This document shows positions 57,046 to 62,330 of a stretch of DNA of 62,330 nucleotides, one piece after another; position 1 is the first letter of the stretch; every line of letters starts with the position of its first letter. The stretch lies in the NCBI GenBank assembly GCA_947378785.1, contig CANCLK010000113.1, positions 1 through 62,330 of the forward strand. Reading direction: 5' to 3'. Below the pieces are notes generated by a model that worked only from the letters and a program-made list of their open reading frames with translations, did no database searches and was not told where the DNA came from. This DNA is from Comamonadaceae bacterium (GTDB lineage: Bacteria > Pseudomonadota > Gammaproteobacteria > Burkholderiales > Burkholderiaceae_C). A program made the translations under genes and the position numbers.

Positions 57046-57068
57046 GTGGGACAGAAATGGGACAAGAA
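57046..57068 (+). repeat. Right integrase arm-type site candidate
   Basis: GTGGGACAGAAATGGGACAA and following AGAA match the left-end block at 46463-46485 with two differences and contain two TGGGACA copies. It lies between the integrase start and attR, in the same orientation as the left copy. Confidence 0.55.
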
Positions 57069-57107
57069 TCCATTCTCAGCGTACCTTTGTCATTGATTTG
57101 TTAGTAA

Positions 57108-57593
57108 TCACTTATCCGCCTTGAAGCTTCCAGAGCGGCCGCCATGCTTCTCCAACAGGTAAACAGACGTCATCACCATGCCACGGTCAACAGCTTTGCA
57201 CATGTCATAAACAGTCAACAATGCGATTTGTACCGCCGTTAAGGCTTCCATTTCAACGCCTGTAGAGCCAACGGTTTCAGCTTGAACTTGACACTGCAGA
57301 CCAAACTGATTGCCTGCCTCCTCCACCCAGCTCCACTCCAGTGCAACTCGCGTTAAATACAATGGGTGACACAAAGGAATCAAATCACTGGTTTTTTTTG
57401 CACCTTGAATACCCGCAATTCTTGCGACACCCAAAACATCCCCCTTTTTAGCCTGTCCTTGCTTGATCAAATCCAAGGTACTTTTTGCCATCAAAATACG
57501 CCCTTGAGCCAAAGCAACTCGATGGGTCATCGGTTTTTGTGATACATCGACCATATGAGCATCGCCTTTGGCATCAAAATGGGTAAAGTCCAT
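57108..57593 (-). CDS. moaC: Cyclic pyranopterin monophosphate synthase
   Basis: This 161-residue enzyme of molybdenum cofactor synthesis converts the MoaA product to cyclic pyranopterin phosphate. Typical segments are [38 protein letters not shown] and [11 protein letters not shown]. The ATG at 57593 follows a good GGAG site; 57629 is an upstream in-frame alternative. The last codons come from the integrated element: the protein ends FKADK instead of the ancestral FKAD still readable at attL. The function feeds enzymes such as the CoxL-like oxidoreductase here. Confidence 0.96.
   Translation of the reverse strand: MDFTHFDAKGDAHMVDVSQKPMTHRVALAQGRILMAKSTLDLIKQGQAKKGDVLGVARIAGIQGAKKTSDLIPLCHPLYLTRVALEWSWVEEAGNQFGLQCQVQAETVGSTGVEMEALTAVQIALLTVYDMCKAVDRGMVMTSVYLLEKHGGRSGSFKADK
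57114..57215. repeat. attR: right copy of 102-bp moaC direct repeat
   Basis: The copy is identical to 46277-46378. It lies wholly inside moaC and restores its reading frame to a new stop at 57108-57110, one codon later than before. Confidence 0.95.
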
Positions 57594-57683
57594 CTCATCT
57601 CCATTTATAGAGTTAATATTCGTTAACACGTATCATAATCAATTGAAAGCACCTTCAGCGCCCAGGCGCAGACTTATTCACCC

Positions 57684-59258
57684 ATGTCACTCAAGCCTTT
57701 GTCTCACTATTTAAAGATTTTTATCGGGCTGTTGATCTTCAGCGCCCTGTGTGTTCAAGCTCAAGCCCCTGTCGCAGCCAGGAAAGACGCTCGGCTGCCA
57801 AGTCTTGGAGATGGATCTGAAATGCCGCTTGGCGAGGAGAGGCACATCGGTGAATCTGTCATGAGGGAGATTTTCAAAGACCCCGATTACATAGAAGATC
57901 CAGTGCTTTTAGATTACCTGATGTCCATTTGGCAGCCCTTGATCGAAGCCGCGAAACTCAGGGGAGAATTGTCCACGGAAATGGAGCAACGGTTTGCTTG
58001 GCAAGGGTTCCTGATCAAAGACCCCAGCATCAACGCATTTGCTCTGCCAGGTGGATACATGGGTGTGCATCTGGGTCTGATTGCAGCCGTTTCTAATCGA
58101 GATGAACTCGCCTCTGTCCTTGCCCATGAATTGAGTCACATCACTCAAAGGCATATTTCACGGCTTTTTGCTCAACAAGCTCAGCAAACCCCCTTGATGC
58201 TTGGTGCAATGGTACTTGGCATCATTGCAGCCGGAAGAAATCCAAATGCGGCGAGTGCGCTGATGGTGGGTGGGCAAGCGGCGGCAACACAAAGTCAACT
58301 GAATTTTTCTCGCGATATGGAGCGTGAAGCAGACCGGGTTGGTTACGGTGTCATGCTTCAAGCAGGCTACGATGGAAGTGGTTTTGTAAGCATGTTTCAA
58401 AAGCTTCAGCAAGCCTCAAGACTCAATGACAATGGCTCATACCCCTATTTAAGAAGTCACCCTTTAACCACCGAGCGCATCGCTGACATGACCTCAAGAC
58501 AAGTAGGCGCCGCACAGAGCATCAATCCCCAAAACAACCTCCCTAGCAACTGGGCTCACCTGATCATGAGCGCCAGAGCAAAAGTTTTAAGCAAGACACA
58601 TTCCGACGCCCATCAACTCAACATGGACTTGGCCAATCAAGCAATGCTTAACACCAAGGAGTCCCATACAAATAAAATCTCTAAGCTGTACGCTGGCGCC
58701 TTGTCGTCGATGACAAGCTCTAACTTTGTACAAGCCCATCGGTTCATAAACGCATTAGAGACTTTATCAACTGAAGGTAAAACACCAGAATTTGCCTACC
58801 TTTTGACACTGCTTAAAGCTCAACTTTTTACCCTAGACAATCAAGCAATGCTTGCATTGAGCGCACTTGAACAGCTGCCAAAAACACGCGCTGTGAAGTT
58901 CATGATTTGCGAAAATCAAATCAAAATCAATACCAGTGCATCCAAGCTTTCTTGTTCCTTGACTTTGAGAGACTGGCTCAATGCTCATCCTAAGGACATA
59001 CATGCTTGGGAACTATTGTCTCAAGCGCAACTTCAAAACCAGGAAACATTGAGTTCCATCCGATCAATGGCCGAAGCTTATGCCCTGAGGTTTGATTATG
59101 CACCGGCCATTGATCGCCTCTATGCAGCTCAGTCTTTGTCGAAAGAAATTGCAAAAAAAACAGGGCTCAGCAAAGCACAAGAAATGGAATCGTCCATCAT
59201 CGACGCTCGACTAAGATCTCTATTGGCTTTGCGCCGTGAACAGTCTCTCCAGCGCTGA
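57684..59258 (+). CDS. M48-family periplasmic metalloprotease (BepA/YfgC-like)
   Basis: This 524-residue protein has a signal peptide (about 1-28), an M48 peptidase domain with the zinc motif HELSH (VLAHELSHITQRH) and the third ligand in DMEREADRVGY, and a C-terminal helical TPR-like region. BepA-type proteases degrade or mature misassembled LptD and other outer-membrane proteins and act with the BAM complex. It is divergent from moaC. Its last 39 bp overlap the convergent small membrane protein gene. Confidence 0.92.
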   Translation: MSLKPLSHYLKIFIGLLIFSALCVQAQAPVAARKDARLPSLGDGSEMPLGEERHIGESVMREIFKDPDYIEDPVLLDYLMSIWQPLIEAAKLRGELSTEMEQRFAWQGFLIKDPSINAFALPGGYMGVHLGLIAAVSNRDELASVLAHELSHITQRHISRLFAQQAQQTPLMLGAMVLGIIAAGRNPNAASALMVGGQAAATQSQLNFSRDMEREADRVGYGVMLQAGYDGSGFVSMFQKLQQASRLNDNGSYPYLRSHPLTTERIADMTSRQVGAAQSINPQNNLPSNWAHLIMSARAKVLSKTHSDAHQLNMDLANQAMLNTKESHTNKISKLYAGALSSMTSSNFVQAHRFINALETLSTEGKTPEFAYLLTLLKAQLFTLDNQAMLALSALEQLPKTRAVKFMICENQIKINTSASKLSCSLTLRDWLNAHPKDIHAWELLSQAQLQNQETLSSIRSMAEAYALRFDYAPAIDRLYAAQSLSKEIAKKTGLSKAQEMESSIIDARLRSLLALRREQSLQR

Positions 59259-59579
59259 ATCTATCATTAAGCCAAAAAAGCTATAGATCAAGGAGCCAAA
59301 TAAAGCATGGGGAAAACTTTGGACTTGAAACCCCTCTAACATTGCAGAAGCCATCCAAAACAAAAATGCGTTGATCACAAATAAAAATAAGCCCAAAGAA
59401 ATCAAGGTCACTGGAAGGGTCAGAACAACCAAAATAGGGCGAATGATCAAGTTCAAAAAACCAATCACCAATGTTGCAAGCAAGGCCGACTCAAAGCCAT
59501 TGATTGATATTCCAGCATCAATATAAGAAAGACTCATCAGTGCAAAAGCACACAAAAACCACTTAAATAGTATTTTCAT
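59220..59579 (-). CDS. Small 4-TM membrane protein (phage holin 4_2-like family)
   Basis: This 119-residue protein consists of four membrane segments with LVIGFLNLIIRPILVVLTLP in the middle, the hallmark of the PF04020-type family named after a mycobacteriophage holin but widespread as a bacterial membrane protein of unknown role. There is no phage context here. It overlaps the tail of the M48 protease gene by 39 bp. Confidence 0.85.
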   Translation of the reverse strand: MKILFKWFLCAFALMSLSYIDAGISINGFESALLATLVIGFLNLIIRPILVVLTLPVTLISLGLFLFVINAFLFWMASAMLEGFQVQSFPHALFGSLIYSFFGLMIDSALERLFTAQSQ

Positions 59580-59712
59580 GATGTGGAAAACATGGCCTTG
59601 TTCGTGAAGTAGATGGTTTTGCTATTTAGAACAGTGCTTTCAACTGTTTGATTTCACACTATAGCCCTTTTTATAGATTTTTCTAGATTTATGCGATTAT
59701 GATAGCGCTCCT

Positions 59713-60135
59713 ATGTCTTCTATACACATCACCGATATTGAGTCGGCCATCAATTACTGGCGAAACAAAGAGTCCTCAGTAGACGGTATCACTTTATCGC
59801 CTTCCCTAAGGTCTTTGGCACATGTCTATGCGCTGATGGTGCATTTTCATGAAGAAGAGGTCGCCACAAGTGGATTTCCTTCACTCGCTATGAAAGCTTG
59901 GCTGGAATGGTATGAGCACCTCAGTGACACGCCTTGCATTGCCATCTGTTCAACCAGTCAGGGTGACGAAATTTGCAAGGGTTGTGGCCGAACGTTTGAA
60001 GAAGTGCAAGATTGGACAAAAATGACACCCCCTCAAAAGCGAAAAACATGGAGGCGAATTACCATGGAAAACACTGCGTGGAGATTTAACCGTTACAGTG
60101 AAAGAGCCGTCCTTAAAGAAACCACGCCCAATTGA
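59713..60135 (+). CDS. DUF3717-DUF1289 fusion protein
   Basis: This 140-residue protein has two parts. Residues 4-70 match the DUF3717 pattern (ITDIESAINYWRNKES, LAHVYALMVHFHEEEV). Residues 92-130 match DUF1289, a small Cys-rich domain (TPCIAICSTSQGDEICKGCG, then WTKMTPPQKRKTWRRI) thought to bind metal. The function is unknown. It stands between the small membrane protein gene and convergent purB. Confidence 0.85.
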   Translation: MSSIHITDIESAINYWRNKESSVDGITLSPSLRSLAHVYALMVHFHEEEVATSGFPSLAMKAWLEWYEHLSDTPCIAICSTSQGDEICKGCGRTFEEVQDWTKMTPPQKRKTWRRITMENTAWRFNRYSERAVLKETTPN

Positions 60136-60138
60136 GCT

Positions 60139-61569
60139 CTACTTAACTCGTATGGCTAACTGCCCTGCCAAACCAATGTAGTTATCGGGTCTTAACTGAA
60201 GCAGTCGTTCTTTCTCTTGCGCTGGGATTTCTAAAGTTTGAATTAACTTCGCCAAATCTTCTTGTTTCACAGCGCGACCTCTGGTCAAGTCTTTAAGGCT
60301 TTCATAAGCTCCGCTCACACCATAACGACGCATCACCGTTTGTATGGGCTCTGCCAATACCTCCCAAGCATTGTCCAAATCTTCCGCCAATTTGACTTTG
60401 TTGATCTCTAGCTTTGACAATCCAATCGACAAGGACTGATAGGCCAGAACCGAATAACCAAAGGCTACGCCTATGTTTCGAATCACTGTGCTATCGGTCA
60501 AATCTCTTTGAAATCGACTGATCGGAAGTTTGTCGCTCATGTGTCGCAGCAGGGCATTCGCAACACCAAGATTACCCTCTGCATTTTCAAAATCAATGGG
60601 GTTGACTTTATGGGGCATCGTGGAAGACCCAATTTCACCCTCCTTCAATCGTTGCTTAAAGTATCCCAAGGATATATAACCCCAAATATCCCGACACCAA
60701 TCAATCAATATGACATTCAGTCTAGATATCGCATCAAAAAATTCTGCCATGTAGTCATGTGATTCGATTTGGGTACTGTACGCCTGAAAAGTCAAGCCAA
60801 GACCAAAGTGCTGATCAAATGATGCGCCTTGTTGATAAGCGGGCGTCTCAATCACATCTTGGGCAATTTTCTCCCAATCCATTTCTGGGTAAGCCGCCAA
60901 TTGAGCATTGTAATTACCCACAGCACCATTCATTTTCGCCATCAAGGGGATGTCGACAAGTTTGCCTCTTGCTTTTTTAAGTCGAACCACAAAATTAGCA
61001 ATTTCCTTTCCGACGGATGTTGGCGTTGCCGTTTGACCGTGCGTTCTAGACAACATTGGAATGGCCGCATACTCTAAAGACAGCTGCAGCATGGTGGAGA
61101 TGACTTGATCGATAAAAGGCAATAAAACAGTATCTCTCGCAGCTTGAATTTGCAAAGCATGGCTGGTGTTGTTGATGTCTTCACTCGTCATTGAAAAATG
61201 AACCATCTCCTCAATCTTTGCAAGTTCTTTCTTGACTGAAGCATTCAATTGTTCCGATTTAAATTGTCTTTTAATCCAATACTCAACAGCCTTGACATCG
61301 TGATTGGTTGTTTTTTCAATTTCTTTGATTGAAACAGCATCCTCGTGTGAGAAGTTTTGAAACAAGCCGACCAAATATTCTTTTGCTTGAACGGAGAGTG
61401 AAGGACACTCCTCTAAGCCCAGTTGACTCAATGCAATTAACCATGTTATTTCAACTTGAATTCGGCGCTGCATATAGCCCATTTCGGACATGATGGGCCT
61501 CAAAGAGGCCAACTTAGGCGCATATCGACCATCCAATGGGGACAAGGCAAGTAAAGATGAATTGTTCAT
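60139..61569 (-). CDS. purB: Adenylosuccinate lyase
   Basis: This 476-residue enzyme acts twice in purine synthesis, releasing fumarate from SAICAR and from adenylosuccinate. It starts LLALSPLDGRYAPKL; the active-site regions TSEDINNTSHALQ, LSRTHGQTATPTSVGKE and the fumarase-superfamily signature GSSTMPHKVNPIDFEN are intact. It is the long form typical of E. coli-type enzymes. It is divergent from the glutathione transferase gene. Confidence 0.98.
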   Translation of the reverse strand: MNNSSLLALSPLDGRYAPKLASLRPIMSEMGYMQRRIQVEITWLIALSQLGLEECPSLSVQAKEYLVGLFQNFSHEDAVSIKEIEKTTNHDVKAVEYWIKRQFKSEQLNASVKKELAKIEEMVHFSMTSEDINNTSHALQIQAARDTVLLPFIDQVISTMLQLSLEYAAIPMLSRTHGQTATPTSVGKEIANFVVRLKKARGKLVDIPLMAKMNGAVGNYNAQLAAYPEMDWEKIAQDVIETPAYQQGASFDQHFGLGLTFQAYSTQIESHDYMAEFFDAISRLNVILIDWCRDIWGYISLGYFKQRLKEGEIGSSTMPHKVNPIDFENAEGNLGVANALLRHMSDKLPISRFQRDLTDSTVIRNIGVAFGYSVLAYQSLSIGLSKLEINKVKLAEDLDNAWEVLAEPIQTVMRRYGVSGAYESLKDLTRGRAVKQEDLAKLIQTLEIPAQEKERLLQLRPDNYIGLAGQLAIRVK

Positions 61570-61728
61570 ACGCTTATTTTATCCGCATGACCTGCAGCAA
61601 CAAGGAGGAGGAAACGAAATTAAATAAACAAGGTTTATATTGTGTTTCGTCTCTTTGCACCGTCGCTAGGACACAACACAGCACAAGGTGTTCCCCTTAA
61701 AATCAAAGATTAGCTTAAATACCAAAAA

Positions 61729-62330
61729 ATGAAACTTATCGGTGCAATTACCAGTCCCTATGTGCGCAAAGTTCGCATTGTCATGTCAGAAAAAAAACTT
61801 GATTATCAACTTCTCCACGAAGAAGTCTGGTCAAAAAACACTCAAATCTCTCAATACAACCCCTTAGGCAAAGTTCCATGCTTGATCATGGAGGGTGGAG
61901 AAGCATTGTTTGACTCAAGGGTCATCGTCGAATATTTGGACACCCTTTCACCCGTTGGAAAGTTAATTCCCAACAGCGGCAGAGAGCGTGCAGAAGTTAA
62001 AACATGGGAAGCCTTGTCTGACGGCGTCTTGGATGCAAGCATTTTGGCCCGACTTGAGCAGACGTGGGCAGGTCGCAGTGAGCAAGAACGCTCTCAGGCA
62101 TGGATTGACAGGCAAATGGGTAAAGTTCAAACAAGTCTTGCTGCGATGGAGAAAGGCCTGAGCGAGAAAGCGTTTTGTTGTGGCATTCATTTAAGCTTGG
62201 CCGATATAGCCGTCGGTTGCGCCCTTGGATATTTAGATTTTCGTTTCCCAAGCTTCAATTGGCGAGAGTCTCATATCGCGTTGAATAGACTCTTCGAAAA
62301 ACTACGGACTCGCCCTTCTTTTATTGAAAC
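61729..62330 (+). CDS. Glutathione S-transferase, 5' part
   Basis: The frame starts at an ATG at 61729 and is still open at the window end, giving 200 residues. The N-terminal thioredoxin-like domain begins MKLIGAITSPYVRKVRI, with the catalytic Ser/Tyr region SPYVRKV, then NPLGKVPCLIM (cis-Pro) and the GSH-binding DSRVIVEYLD. The helical C-terminal domain includes LSLADIAVGCALGYLDFRFP with the capping Asp. It resembles the YibF-like group. Only the last few residues should be missing. Confidence 0.9.
   Translation, partial: MKLIGAITSPYVRKVRIVMSEKKLDYQLLHEEVWSKNTQISQYNPLGKVPCLIMEGGEALFDSRVIVEYLDTLSPVGKLIPNSGRERAEVKTWEALSDGVLDASILARLEQTWAGRSEQERSQAWIDRQMGKVQTSLAAMEKGLSEKAFCCGIHLSLADIAVGCALGYLDFRFPSFNWRESHIALNRLFEKLRTRPSFIE

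Larger units (their letters stand above)
46277..57215. mobile_element. Integrative element inserted into the 3' end of moaC
   Basis: A perfect 102-bp direct repeat marks both ends (46277-46378 and 57114-57215). The right copy is part of moaC; the left copy still carries the old stop TGA (46274-46276) next to the shared terminator. The insert of about 10.8 kb contains a tyrosine recombinase beside the right end, an AlpA-type regulator, an unknown gene, a primase-DUF3987 replication protein, a candidate origin and AT-rich cargo. Gene order int-alpA-primase recalls P4-type satellites or integrated plasmids, but packaging and conjugation genes are absent. The integration event rests on the repeats; the class is inferred. 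Confidence 0.92.

Noticed and set aside
46277-57215. Complete prophage or conjugative element
   Set aside because: No capsid, tail, terminase, relaxase or type IV secretion gene is present; only integration and replication modules with cargo.
59220-59579. Prophage holin indicating a phage remnant
   Set aside because: The family is widespread in bacteria without phages and no other phage gene is nearby.

Overview
The window is one continuous chromosomal segment of a Burkholderiales-type betaproteobacterium. The evidence is gene content and order: bamE-dapB-leuS-lptE-holA-proA-gshA-gshB, hpf-ptsN-hprK, recA-recX, sucC-sucD-terC, a short (type 2) ArgC, and the gshA family found in beta- and acidithiobacilli. 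Base composition is moderate for this order. The species cannot be named from the sequence alone.

Layout. 1-590 holds the end of a ModA-like periplasmic binding protein. 718-6518 is a leftward tripartite RND efflux operon, preceded by a promoter, a highly folded leader RNA and a terminator-like hairpin. 6903-9570 carries malate synthase G and a small membrane protein. 9590-19123 is a long leftward run for glutathione synthesis, proline synthesis, the DNA polymerase delta subunit, LPS and outer-membrane assembly, LeuRS and lysine synthesis. Fur is divergent from it. 19665-24549 is a second leftward run: TehA-type channel, NodIJ-type ABC exporter, HPr kinase, PtsN and the hibernation factor. 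25013-35907 holds CorA with a folded leader, MTA/SAH nucleosidase, the three-gene pnt transhydrogenase, a Nudix hydrolase, an orphan CoxL-like oxidoreductase, and topoisomerase III with a C-terminal SWIB domain. 36021-46213 holds a SET methyltransferase, BirA, a TctDE-type two-component system, a MarR regulator, recA-recX, argC, sucCD and terC.

46277-57215 is an integrative element inserted into the last codons of moaC. It is bounded by a perfect 102-bp direct repeat. A tyrosine recombinase lies beside the right end, and tandem TGGGACA motifs sit inside both ends. The right half is a leftward integrase / AlpA / unknown / primase-DUF3987 module, with an iteron-like, AT-rich candidate origin. 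This resembles P4-type satellites or integrated plasmids, but no capsid or conjugation genes are present. The left half is AT-rich cargo: a secreted caspase-fold protease fused to a Skp/OmpH-like region (the most unusual protein here), a truncated MORN protein, two secreted unknowns, and debris of older elements (tRNA-Phe 3' fragment, integrase N-terminal fragment, frameshifted zinc ribbon).

57593-62330 returns to the backbone: moaC, a BepA-type M48 protease, a small 4-TM protein, a DUF3717-DUF1289 protein, purB and the start of a glutathione S-transferase.

The main candidates for something new are the caspase-Skp fusion in the moaC element, the structured leader ahead of the RND operon, the corA leader, and the back-to-back SWIB and SET genes.
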